A stretch of DNA of 25,019 bases from a virus: positions 1 through 25,019 of IMG/VR virus record IMGVR_UViG_3300013372_002360; one strand, given 5' to 3'. The notes under the pieces are model-generated. The model did no database searches, was not told the DNA's origin, and saw only the letters and a program-made list of their open reading frames with translations. Position 1 is the first letter of the stretch. Each line of letters begins with the position of its first letter. Shown in pieces: positions 1-6,429 of the stretch. The position numbers and the translations under genes were made by a program.

Positions 1-57
1 GGCCTTACTGGACCGACAGGTCCTACAGGCCCTACTGGACCGACAGGTCCTACTGGC
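1..57 (+). repeat. Gly-Pro-Thr collagen-like triplet run
   Basis: Codons 1-19 read [19 protein letters not shown], a run of collagen-type Gly-X-Y triplets with Pro in X and Thr in Y. The nucleotide repeat is imperfect (cct/ccg/act/aca alternate), so the protein pattern is kept while the DNA drifts. The run is cut by the window edge and may be longer. Confidence 0.85.
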
Positions 58-1341
58 TCTGCTGGCTCTGCTGCTACTATAGCAGTTGGAACTGTCACTA
101 CTGGTTCGGCTGGATCTTCAGCAGTAGTCACAAATTCTGGCACATCAAGTGCAGCAACCTTTGACTTTACTATACCAACAGGCGCAACAGGTGCTACAGG
201 GCCTACTGGCCCTTCTGGCCCTTCTGGAATAGTAGTCCAAGGCACCGCTCCTGTAGATACTACTGTTATTTGGGCAGACACCGCAACTACTGGTTCCGTT
301 GGACCACAAGGCCCTGCTGCAACTATTACGTTAGGAACAGTAACCACAGGATCAGTTGGGTCATCGGTATCTATTACCAATTCAGGAACAAGTGGAGCTG
401 CTGTATTTGACTTTTCTATACCAGTAGGGGCTACTGGAGCCACTGGTCCTACAGGTCCTACAGGTCCCACTGGCTCTGCTGCAACGATTACCGTAGGAAC
501 AGTAACAACAGGTGCAACCGGATCTTCAGCCTCTGTCACCAATGTTGGTTCATCAGGAGCTGCTGTATTTGACTTTTCGATACCAACAGGAGCTACAGGA
601 GCCACTGGCCCAACTGGCCCAACTGGCCCTACTGGCCCAGCAGGCTCACTAGGCTCAGCAACACTAGACGATCTTGCAGATACAATAATAACAAGCCCAG
701 CAACTGCTCAAATTTTAAGATATAACGGAACTAACTGGGTCAACTATGCCCCTACTCTTACTCTTGGTGGAAATTTTGAAACATCTGGGGCTAACTCACT
801 GACACTTACCACAACAGGCTCAACAAGCATAACTGTTCCAACTACAGGAACACTAGCAACTCTTGCCGGCACTGAAACTTTTACTAATAAAACTTTTACA
901 AGCCCAGTAACTAATAGTCCGACTTTAACTCTTTCAACATCATCTTCTACAACTGACGCTAGAATTTCTTGGGATTCCACTAATAAGAAACTGCAAGTTG
1001 GCAACGGAACAGTATCACTAGACTTTGCTTCTTCTAATGTTATTACAAATGCACAAGTAGCTAGCTATACATTAGTATTAAATGATAAGGATAAATTAGT
1101 AGAAGTCAGCAATGCGTCAGCAAATACATTAACAGTTCCATTAAACTCTTCTGTGCCTTTTCCTGTTGGAACGCAAATTACAATACTTCAAACAGGAACA
1201 GGTGCAACTACAATTACTGCAACTGGTGGCGTGACTATAAACGCTACTCCTGGCTTGATACTAAGAGCACAGTGGTCTTCTGTAACATTAATAAAAAGAG
1301 CTACTGACACTTGGGTTGCATTGGGAGATTTGAGAGCTTAG
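1..1341 (+). CDS. Collagen-like phage tail fibre / virion protein, C-terminal part (5' end outside window)
   Basis: The frame is open from base 1 to the TAG at 1339-1341 (446 codons visible). The start lies upstream of the window. The visible part opens with six Gly-Pro-Thr-type triplets, then three 45-residue units of the form AATI-VGTVTTG...[13 protein letters not shown] separated by more GPT/GPS triplets. A Thr/Ser-rich beta-type region follows, including '[15 protein letters not shown]', and then a C-terminal domain containing '[13 protein letters not shown]' and '[14 protein letters not shown]'. This arrangement is typical of trimeric fibre or appendage proteins of aquatic phages: collagen-like shaft, beta region, C-terminal tip. 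The protein would sit on the virion surface, perhaps in host recognition. Its stop codon overlaps the stop of the convergent oxygenase gene by 2 bases, with no terminator visible. The fibre identity is secure by composition; the exact place on the virion is not known. Confidence 0.88.
   Translation, partial: GLTGPTGPTGPTGPTGPTGSAGSAATIAVGTVTTGSAGSSAVVTNSGTSSAATFDFTIPTGATGATGPTGPSGPSGIVVQGTAPVDTTVIWADTATTGSVGPQGPAATITLGTVTTGSVGSSVSITNSGTSGAAVFDFSIPVGATGATGPTGPTGPTGSAATITVGTVTTGATGSSASVTNVGSSGAAVFDFSIPTGATGATGPTGPTGPTGPAGSLGSATLDDLADTIITSPATAQILRYNGTNWVNYAPTLTLGGNFETSGANSLTLTTTGSTSITVPTTGTLATLAGTETFTNKTFTSPVTNSPTLTLSTSSSTTDARISWDSTNKKLQVGNGTVSLDFASSNVITNAQVASYTLVLNDKDKLVEVSNASANTLTVPLNSSVPFPVGTQITILQTGTGATTITATGGVTINATPGLILRAQWSSVTLIKRATDTWVALGDLRA
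70..204 (+). repeat. Fibre repeat unit 1 (45 codons)
   Basis: First of three units of exactly 135 nt inside the fibre gene. It starts with Ala-Ala-Thr-Ile, contains VGTVTTG and FDFTIPTG, and ends in GATGATGP. A 37-codon linker follows, holding the sequence [17 protein letters not shown], a segment type frequent in phage fibres. Confidence 0.8.
316..450 (+). repeat. Fibre repeat unit 2 (45 codons)
   Basis: Second 135-nt unit, with VGTVTTG and FDFSIPVG and the same GATGATGP ending. Only nine codons of GPT triplets separate it from unit 3. Confidence 0.8.
478..612 (+). repeat. Fibre repeat unit 3 (45 codons)
   Basis: Third 135-nt unit, with VGTVTTG and FDFSIPTG and the GATGATGP ending, then further GPT triplets up to the end of the shaft near base 645. 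The equal unit length suggests expansion by in-frame duplication. Confidence 0.8.
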
Positions 1342-1880
1342 TCTTTCTTGATGCACCAAAAATTAGTAGAGCACCAACGGTATCCACTCTTTATTTCCTT
1401 GACTTGGTGTGGGAATTCATCTTTTGCGGGAAAACAAACAAACATTCCAGGTTCTGGCTTAATCAATAAGTCTTGATTAGGAAAATAAATTTCTCCACCC
1501 TCATAGTCATCATTATAATAGAGTACTGAGCTAAGGTCTCTAGTTGGGTGTCCTGCGCCAGTTTTTAATCCAACACTTTGATTTTGAGCAGATCCGTGAT
1601 CTAGATGAACCGGCATTGAATCACCAGTTTTCATTTCTACTATGCTACTTACTCCTTCATCAAAAACTTTGCAATCAAAAGAAGTTTCCATTATTTCTTT
1701 CAAAGCATCGTAATACTTACTGAGAAGCTCAGGTAAGGTAGGGCTACCATTTCCAGCATACACTCCAAATGGAGAATATCCAGATTCATCAATCGTAACT
1801 GGAGTATCTTTTAGGTACGATATAATTTGTTGTAAATCTTGTTCATCTATAATATTTTTAATAACATGAATCTTATCCAT
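1338..1880 (-). CDS. 2OG-Fe(II) oxygenase (prolyl-hydroxylase-like), 180 aa
   Basis: Predicted 2-oxoglutarate and Fe(II)-dependent dioxygenase of the prolyl-4-hydroxylase/2OG-FeII_Oxy superfamily. Visible ligands: H92 and D94 in 'MPVHLDHG', the distal His H158 in 'EFPHQV' and the 2OG-binding Arg R168 in 'SGYRWC'. Between them is the strand signature '[14 protein letters not shown]' followed by 'LLIKPEPG'. The family couples oxidative decarboxylation of 2OG to hydroxylation of a substrate; the substrate here is unknown. At 180 aa it is a compact, single-domain enzyme. It is second in a two-gene minus-strand operon, 1 nt downstream of its paralog, and ends tail-to-tail with the fibre gene. There is no strong Shine-Dalgarno, so translation is probably coupled to the gene before it. 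Confidence 0.88.
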   Translation of the reverse strand: MDKIHVIKNIIDEQDLQQIISYLKDTPVTIDESGYSPFGVYAGNGSPTLPELLSKYYDALKEIMETSFDCKVFDEGVSSIVEMKTGDSMPVHLDHGSAQNQSVGLKTGAGHPTRDLSSVLYYNDDYEGGEIYFPNQDLLIKPEPGMFVCFPAKDEFPHQVKEIKSGYRWCSTNFWCIKKD

Positions 1881-1881
1881 T

Positions 1882-2502
1882 TTATTTTAATTCTGTAATA
1901 GTATAAAAAGATGGAGTTGTATATCTTTCTCCAGAAATAATTGGCTTTACTCCATGAAGGTAGTCTATGTCTCCAGGGTGAGCAACTCCTAATCCTGGCT
2001 GCGGTTTAATTACAAGATCATATTCTGGGTAATATAATTCTCCACCTTCAAAGTCATCATTGTAATAAATTAATGAATTTATATCGTAAGTGGGAAAAGG
2101 ATTAGGTCTTCCATCATTCATTTGTTTATCTGCATGAGGTCTTTGCTCCATGCCAGGACGCCACTTGATGATCACTGGTGGTCTTGTTGATAGCTTAACT
2201 TTAAAAGAATCTTCTAAACATTTTTTCATTTTTTGAATATATTTTTCTACAATATTATATATTTCTATATTTATTCTTTGAAGTATATCCCAACTACATT
2301 GTCTATCCACCCAGTAAGAAGCGTCATATGTACAAGTACCATCGTCTGCATACTGATTTTGACCCGCATCCATCCATTCTGAAATGGTAGGTAAAAACTT
2401 TTGTATAGTTTTAAGGTCTTCTAATTCAATAAAATTATTATACACCTTTATGTTTTTAACATCCTTGCCAAAATGTCCTGGCCTTATTAATGACTCATCC
2501 AT
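1882..2502 (-). CDS. 2OG-Fe(II) oxygenase (prolyl-hydroxylase-like), 206 aa
   Basis: First gene of the minus-strand pair. Iron ligands are H123 and D125 in 'QRPHADKQ' and H183 in 'DYLHGVK'; R193 in 'SGERYTT' is the expected 2OG-carboxylate ligand. The block 'YYNDDFEGGELYYP' plus 'LVIKPQPG' closely matches the neighbour at 1338-1880, so the two look like a tandem duplication with diverged N-terminal halves. The ATG is preceded by GGAG (2510-2513 on the minus strand) with a 7-nt spacer. About 38 nt of leader separates it from a TATAAT on the minus strand inside the palindrome at 2542-2556. The substrate cannot be inferred from sequence. Confidence 0.88.
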   Translation of the reverse strand: MDESLIRPGHFGKDVKNIKVYNNFIELEDLKTIQKFLPTISEWMDAGQNQYADDGTCTYDASYWVDRQCSWDILQRINIEIYNIVEKYIQKMKKCLEDSFKVKLSTRPPVIIKWRPGMEQRPHADKQMNDGRPNPFPTYDINSLIYYNDDFEGGELYYPEYDLVIKPQPGLGVAHPGDIDYLHGVKPIISGERYTTPSFYTITELK

Positions 2503-2541
2503 CTTGCGGCTCCAATCTAGTTTGATTTGCCCGAAACTACG

Positions 2542-2556
2542 TGCTATATTATAGCA
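2542..2556. promoter_or_regulatory. Palindromic, candidate bidirectional extended -10 promoter
   Basis: TGCTATATTATAGCA is a perfect inverted repeat with one central base. The minus strand reads TGCTATAAT (an extended -10, TGn-TATAAT, hexamer at 2548-2553) and the plus strand reads TGCTATATT (hexamer at 2545-2550). Predicted starts near 2541 (minus) and 2557 (plus) would feed the oxygenase pair on the left and the oxygenase/DUF6065 pair on the right. Symmetric shared -10 elements giving divergent transcription are known in bacteria and archaea. It could also be an operator half-site pair. No -35 TTGACA is visible on either side. Confidence 0.6.
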
Positions 2557-2580
2557 GAACTAAATACCGATAAGGAAAAA

Positions 2581-3264
2581 ATGGAAATTTATAACGTAGA
2601 AGATCCTAAGTTTGGAATCATCCTGTATAGGGACGTAATGTCAGATGACCTAAATATTATTGGTAGATTAGAAGAAACCCTAAAAGATAGTAAGCATGAA
2701 CATTTTAAGTGGAATACAGCTACAGTTGGATACAATACGCCAATGCCAGACTACAGAGATTGTGTTGACCTAAAAGTCGGTCCAGCTCATTGGCCTCATC
2801 TGCCTGAAGATTTAAAAGAAATTAAAAATGTTTATGATGATACAGACGCTATATTAAAAAAATGTCTAGCAGATTATGAATCTAGATATAATTTTAAAAT
2901 GGAATTTATGGAATCTATCAACTTTGTTAGATATGAAGTTGGGCAACACTTTTCTGTTCATACCGATCATGGCTTTTCTTACACGTGCACGCTATCTTCT
3001 ATAGCTTACTTAAATGACGACTATGAAGGTGGAGAACTATGGTTTCCTTATATCAACTTAAAGTTTAAGCCTAAAAAAGGAGATGTACTTTTCTTTCCTT
3101 CAACATACATTTTTGCTCACGGATCATTGCCCGTAACTGAAGGTGTTAAGTATTCAGCAGTTACAATGTTTGATTATAAAGACAACAATAAGGAATATCA
3201 TCAAACAGCCAACTCTGGAAATGAAACTAAAGAAGAATCTGGAGTTACCCTTAAAAAACTTTAA
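2581..3264 (+). CDS. 2OG-Fe(II) oxygenase with Lys at the 2OG-anchor position, 227 aa
   Basis: Predicted 2OG/Fe(II) dioxygenase: H127 and D129 in 'FSVHTDHG', distal H180 in 'IFAHGSLP', and '[14 protein letters not shown]' with 'KFKPKKGD' between them. At the position where paralogs have Arg ('GYRW', 'GERY') this protein has K190 ('EGVKYSAV'). Lys is used for the 2OG C5 carboxylate in collagen-type prolyl-4-hydroxylases, so activity is plausible. I chose ATG 2581 (AAGGA just upstream) rather than the in-frame TTG at 2527, because the promoter palindrome lies between them. The C-terminal 30 residues are polar and probably disordered. The stop is followed after 1 nt by the next gene, so the two are likely coupled. 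Confidence 0.86.
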   Translation: MEIYNVEDPKFGIILYRDVMSDDLNIIGRLEETLKDSKHEHFKWNTATVGYNTPMPDYRDCVDLKVGPAHWPHLPEDLKEIKNVYDDTDAILKKCLADYESRYNFKMEFMESINFVRYEVGQHFSVHTDHGFSYTCTLSSIAYLNDDYEGGELWFPYINLKFKPKKGDVLFFPSTYIFAHGSLPVTEGVKYSAVTMFDYKDNNKEYHQTANSGNETKEESGVTLKKL

Positions 3265-3265
3265 G

Positions 3266-3970
3266 ATGACTAGAATAACCCTAACTAAGACTCATCAAAA
3301 TCCGCCAGACATAAAGCAGTCTAGACTCAAAAGAGACTGGATGGACCAAACCTACAAGAAGCATGCCTATAAATGTCTCCCAATGACAGCAGCCAATGTT
3401 AACGGTTGGGAGTTAGTTCTACAGCAGGATGTAGTAGTTCAGTGGGATGGCGGGAATACTACGCCTAGAGTTTTAGAGGGTGAGTTCTTGAATGGAAGAC
3501 CAGTGGTAATACCTTCTATAATAGGAATAATTTCTTTTGCTACAGGATGGGCTATCAATACTGAAGATGGTTATGATACATGGATAACAGGTTCTCCTAA
3601 TTATTTTTTAGATGGAGCTGTTCCATTGTCCGCCACTATACCAAGCTCTTGGTGGCCTGATGAATTTAACATGAACTGGAAGATAACCAAGATTGGTGAA
3701 CCAGTTAGATTTGAAGCAGGAATGCCGTTCATGTTCTTTAATATTTATAAAAATGATCTCCTAGAAAATGCAGAAGTAGTAGTTGAAAACCTTTGGGATA
3801 AACCAGAATTAATGGCCAAACGTCAATCATACGGAGATGCAAAAATGAAGAAACTTCATGAGCAGCCTTGGACTTGGATGAACGGAATCAGAACTGGCTT
3901 GGATGAAAATGGAAATGCAATAGGGCCAAAGCATGATGGGCTATTAAGCCTGGTTGATCCAACCAAATGA
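3266..3970 (+). CDS. DUF6065-like protein of unknown function, 234 aa
   Basis: No enzymatic motif is recognised. The sequence resembles the DUF6065 family as I remember it: an N-terminal 'KRDWMDQT...AYKCLPMTAANVNGWE', a central 'ATGWAIN' and 'WITGSPNYFLDGAVPLSA', a 'WWPDEFNMNWK' block and a C-terminal 'VRFEAGMPFMFF'. Trp-rich conserved blocks suggest a compact beta fold. The ATG at 3266 lies 1 nt after the previous stop; an upstream in-frame ATG at 3143 is rejected because it would overlap the oxygenase by 120 bases. Coupling to an oxygenase gene suggests a role in the same modification process, as partner, substrate or tailoring enzyme; this is inference. The family assignment needs a profile search. 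Confidence 0.7.
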   Translation: MTRITLTKTHQNPPDIKQSRLKRDWMDQTYKKHAYKCLPMTAANVNGWELVLQQDVVVQWDGGNTTPRVLEGEFLNGRPVVIPSIIGIISFATGWAINTEDGYDTWITGSPNYFLDGAVPLSATIPSSWWPDEFNMNWKITKIGEPVRFEAGMPFMFFNIYKNDLLENAEVVVENLWDKPELMAKRQSYGDAKMKKLHEQPWTWMNGIRTGLDENGNAIGPKHDGLLSLVDPTK

Positions 3971-4006
3971 CCAAGGTCCTAGGTTGCAAATTCTAGTAAA
4001 TTTAAG

Positions 4007-4015
4007 TACTATATT
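4007..4015 (+). promoter_or_regulatory. Candidate -10 promoter for the 4045-5711 operon
   Basis: TACTATATT holds overlapping -10-like hexamers TACTAT (4007-4012) and TATATT (4010-4015). A leader of about 22 nt follows, with AAAGGA at 4033-4038 as ribosome binding site before the ATG at 4045. No -35 is seen. The 74-nt gap after the previous gene supports a new transcription start. Confidence 0.45.
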
Positions 4016-4044
4016 AAAATAAGTTTTCACGCAAAGGAAAAATA

Positions 4045-4302
4045 ATGATCTTTAACAATATAGAGAAAAGCGCAAAAATAGAAATATTACAAGAAAATAT
4101 TCTAAAATATGAAAAAAAAGTATATACAGGTTTAGCAGAGCTAGGAATTAATCCAGACAGTTTTGATGGAAGCTCATTTGAAGTTGAAGATTCGTCAGTT
4201 GATCCAATAGATTTGGGAACTGTAAGCTCACGACAAAATCTAAAAAAAGCTCTTGATTCACTAGAAATTTTAAATAATCAGATGTCCTTATTAGAAGAGT
4301 GA
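4045..4302 (+). CDS. Small hypothetical protein, 85 aa, paralog of the next gene
   Basis: Unknown function. Acidic, predicted helix-loop-helix: an N-terminal helix (about residues 5-35), an acidic loop 'LGINPDSFDGSSFEVEDSS' and a C-terminal helix (about 62-85). The same core, 'LGIDPEEFDEDSF', occurs in the protein encoded next, so the pair arose by duplication. The start has a good AAAGGA Shine-Dalgarno 6 nt upstream. First gene of a three-gene operon. No transmembrane or signal segment. Small acidic helical proteins in phages can be scaffolds, chaperones or inhibitors; nothing here decides among them. Confidence 0.75.
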   Translation: MIFNNIEKSAKIEILQENILKYEKKVYTGLAELGINPDSFDGSSFEVEDSSVDPIDLGTVSSRQNLKKALDSLEILNNQMSLLEE

Positions 4303-4305
4303 TAT

Positions 4306-4527
4306 ATGAAATTTACTTTATCTTCTGAAGAAAAAAAACAAGCATACCAGTTGGTAAAAGCAGAACTTGAAAAAACTTTAATCTTGAGGCTATCGGTATT
4401 AGGTATTGATCCAGAAGAATTTGACGAAGACAGCTTTACTCCTGCTGAAAATAGCACAGCGCAAAATGATATTTATGGTATAATTTGTAAGATAAAAGAT
4501 ATTGACATCAAGATATCTTCCCTATAA
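4306..4527 (+). CDS. Small hypothetical protein, 73 aa, paralog of the preceding gene
   Basis: Unknown function. Helix (about 5-33), the shared 'LGIDPEEFDEDSFTPAENS' loop (about 32-50) and a C-terminal amphipathic helix. It starts 3 nt after the previous stop without a strong Shine-Dalgarno, so it is probably translationally coupled. The shared LGI-(N/D)-P-x-x-FD-x-x-SF core is the only conserved mark and would be the query for a sensitive search. Confidence 0.72.
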   Translation: MKFTLSSEEKKQAYQLVKAELEKTLILRLSVLGIDPEEFDEDSFTPAENSTAQNDIYGIICKIKDIDIKISSL

Positions 4528-4538
4528 CTGGAGAACAA

Positions 4539-5711
4539 ATGCAGTATAAAGCAATCGAAGAATATAGTCCCTCCAACTACGCCTGTTATGCAGTAACGTC
4601 TATTAAAGAAAACTTTACTTTAAATACAGTTCATCCTCGTGGGCTACAAGAGTATTTAAAGTACGACATATATGACATTGGCGACAAAACTTTAATAGCT
4701 TTTACAAAGATAAATGTCTATAAAACAGATTTTGTATATAGAATTATTTCGCAAAATTATACAGAAGATATAAATTACGAAAATTATGAATTTATTGAAG
4801 ACGTATTAAATAACTCCTACAGTAAGAATACAAATGCATTCTTTATAATGCAGTCTGTATCAGATTATAAAGAAGCTCTAGGAGGAGCTCCTTCTCCAGT
4901 GGACGATGCTAGAAGATGCGACCTTGAAGATTATGCTGCCGTCGGATTCCTCGACACAAATAAAGAAGGTGCAGCAGATGTTTGCGACAGAAGTCAACTT
5001 GGTGGAGATAATGTAAAAGGATGGACGGTTTTCTTATCTTCAATGTCCAATATCTATATAGTAAAAGTGGAATATTCTAGCGAACTTAATGATAGAAATT
5101 ATAAAGACTGGCCTATTCGTGTCAATTACTGCAGAACTTTCGCTCATGCTGTAAAGATGGCATATGAATGGAATTTGCTAAATCAAGATCCATGGAACTC
5201 TGCCGACAATATTGCAGTTAGATGTAATAAAGCGTTTACGGACTGGTCAATACCACAAGACGCATTAGATGAACTAGCAGAATCTCAGCCTGACACTGTC
5301 TTGTCTCTATATCTAAGTGGTGACGAAGACCCAAGAAAGTCTATAGAAGAAAATTCAATTGTTCCAGAAAAATTTAAGAAATGGTTTATGTCAAAGCTAA
5401 GATACAGAACATTAGGTTCTTTAGCTCAAAACTATCCAGAACATTTAAACATTCCAGGCTCTATGATAGAAAAAGAAAAAACATTTTTTGAAACTGAAAT
5501 ATATAAATTTTGTATTGAAAATGAATTAGATATACTTTCAACTACTTCTGTAGATATTCTGGACAAAGCATACTGTAGCGGTCCTTCTTATAAAGAAAAA
5601 AATAATACTATTACTGATATTATAGGCAAAAATCCCTACTTGCAAGATAGAGAATTGATTAAGCAGTATCAAGAAATTAAAAAAACACCACACCCAGCCT
5701 ATGAGGGCTAG
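4539..5711 (+). CDS. Hypothetical protein, 390 aa, no recognised family
   Basis: I do not recognise this protein. It is soluble, without signal peptide or membrane segment. The N-terminal half is aromatic-rich (many Tyr/Asn) and beta-like; a middle part carries 'GWTVFLSSMSNIYIVKVEY' and 'YCRTFAHAVKMAYEWNLLN'; the C-terminal third is helical and charged with conserved-looking 'SMIEKEKTFFETEIYKFC'. Six cysteines are scattered (positions 16, 128, 149 and others) with no metal-binding spacing. GGAG 7 nt upstream of the ATG supports the start. Third gene of the operon with the two small paralogs. Its position among modification genes suggests an accessory role; a structural role is also possible. 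Confidence 0.72.
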   Translation: MQYKAIEEYSPSNYACYAVTSIKENFTLNTVHPRGLQEYLKYDIYDIGDKTLIAFTKINVYKTDFVYRIISQNYTEDINYENYEFIEDVLNNSYSKNTNAFFIMQSVSDYKEALGGAPSPVDDARRCDLEDYAAVGFLDTNKEGAADVCDRSQLGGDNVKGWTVFLSSMSNIYIVKVEYSSELNDRNYKDWPIRVNYCRTFAHAVKMAYEWNLLNQDPWNSADNIAVRCNKAFTDWSIPQDALDELAESQPDTVLSLYLSGDEDPRKSIEENSIVPEKFKKWFMSKLRYRTLGSLAQNYPEHLNIPGSMIEKEKTFFETEIYKFCIENELDILSTTSVDILDKAYCSGPSYKEKNNTITDIIGKNPYLQDRELIKQYQEIKKTPHPAYEG

Positions 5712-5714
5712 CTG

Positions 5715-5720
5715 TATAAT
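5715..5720 (+). promoter_or_regulatory. TATAAT -10 box upstream of the 5735 oxygenase
   Basis: TATAAT lies just after the previous stop codon and 14 nt before the ATG at 5735, so transcription would begin about 7 nt before the start codon. No Shine-Dalgarno is visible, so the message would be nearly leaderless. A weak inverted repeat (GCTAG...TTAGC) surrounds the box. Confidence 0.5.
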
Positions 5721-5734
5721 TAGCATTAATTTTT

Positions 5735-6400
5735 ATGATAGTAAAAGATAACTACCTAGACAAAGATCTATATGACGAAGTGCTAAAAGATAGTTTATTT
5801 TTTCCTCAATCAATGGGAAATGAAGACAAGATAGCTGCTCATCTAATGATGTATCACGAAGAATCTTCTAGCTGTTACTCTCCATTTATGTTTTGGGATG
5901 GCTGGTGGAGAAGTCCAGCAGATACATTAAAAAAACAAGTTATAAAACAAATTTGGTCAGAAAATATGGAGTGGCCATGTGAAGATGTTCTTGGCTTTGA
6001 ATACTGGACAAGATCCTATAGTCCCGGTCAATACATAGATGCTCACGTAGATGAAGATACTTTTTTATATAAGAAAAACAAATCATTTCAAGGTCCTATT
6101 CTCGGCTGTATTTATTATGGAATAGAAAATAAAGATGGTGGTTTTTTAGAAATTCATAAAAAGACACTAATAGATGGCAATAAAGAAACTTTAGATCAAA
6201 TTAAAAATAATACATCCCCCATAGAAGACAGAGAAAGAATAGCTTATAAAGGAAATAGGCTAATTATTTTTGATGCCGGCCACCTAGTACATAGCACGAC
6301 TCCTTCAAAGTCTGGGCTTAGACAAGTTTTGGTCGTAAACGTTTGGCATAAAAATAATCCCCCAGAAGCTCTTTCTAGTGGTGAATTTTTTTATGAATGA
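5735..6400 (+). CDS. 2OG-Fe(II) oxygenase of a divergent subgroup, 221 aa
   Basis: Predicted 2OG/Fe(II) dioxygenase: H104 and D106 in 'IDAHVDEDTF', distal H186 in 'GHLVHSTTP', and R196 in 'SGLRQVLV' 10 residues later. It differs from the other oxygenases here: there is no 'NDDYEGGE' strand, a long insertion (about 115-170) lies between the HxD and the distal His, and an aromatic 'FMFWDGWWRS' patch precedes the core. It probably has a different substrate from its neighbours. It has its own promoter and almost no leader. The distal ligand could be H183 rather than H186; spacing to the Arg favours H186. Confidence 0.82.
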   Translation: MIVKDNYLDKDLYDEVLKDSLFFPQSMGNEDKIAAHLMMYHEESSSCYSPFMFWDGWWRSPADTLKKQVIKQIWSENMEWPCEDVLGFEYWTRSYSPGQYIDAHVDEDTFLYKKNKSFQGPILGCIYYGIENKDGGFLEIHKKTLIDGNKETLDQIKNNTSPIEDRERIAYKGNRLIIFDAGHLVHSTTPSKSGLRQVLVVNVWHKNNPPEALSSGEFFYE

Positions 6401-6412
6401 TAATATGATTAT

Positions 6413-6422
6413 GTGATATAAT
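6413..6422 (+). promoter_or_regulatory. Extended -10 promoter giving a leaderless mRNA
   Basis: GTGATATAAT contains the extended -10 TGn-TATAAT (hexamer 6417-6422). Exactly 7 nt separate it from the ATG at 6430, so the predicted transcription start is the A of the start codon. No Shine-Dalgarno is present. The same TGTGATATAAT string occurs at 19151-19161 upstream of another transcription unit. Confidence 0.65.
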
Positions 6423-6429
6423 TGCGTTT

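Noticed and set aside
1-57. Short direct DNA repeats resembling a CRISPR or tandem satellite
   Set aside because: The periodicity is 9 nt in phase with Gly-Pro-Thr codons, without spacers; it is a coding repeat.
744-1004. Antisense open frame rich in Val/Ser opposite the fibre gene
   Set aside because: It is a mirror of the Thr/Ser-rich fibre codons, has no ribosome binding site and lies inside a confident coding region.
2527-2580. In-frame TTG start that would add 18 residues to the oxygenase at 2581
   Set aside because: The added stretch overlaps the palindromic promoter at 2542-2556, has no Shine-Dalgarno and does not resemble the family N-terminus; ATG 2581 has AAGGA upstream.
3143-3265. 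Upstream in-frame ATG that would extend the DUF6065-like protein by 41 residues
   Set aside because: It would overlap the oxygenase coding region by about 120 bases, and the extra residues are the out-of-frame reading of that gene; ATG 3266 directly follows the stop.
3971-4006. CCTAGG-centred inverted repeat after the DUF6065-like gene as terminator
   Set aside because: The repeat leaves no room for a loop and there is no T tract.
5706-5735. Possible terminator hairpin (GCTAG...TTAGC followed by T-rich sequence)
   Set aside because: The stem is only 5 bp with a wobble and a spaced T run; it overlaps a TATAAT that better explains the site.
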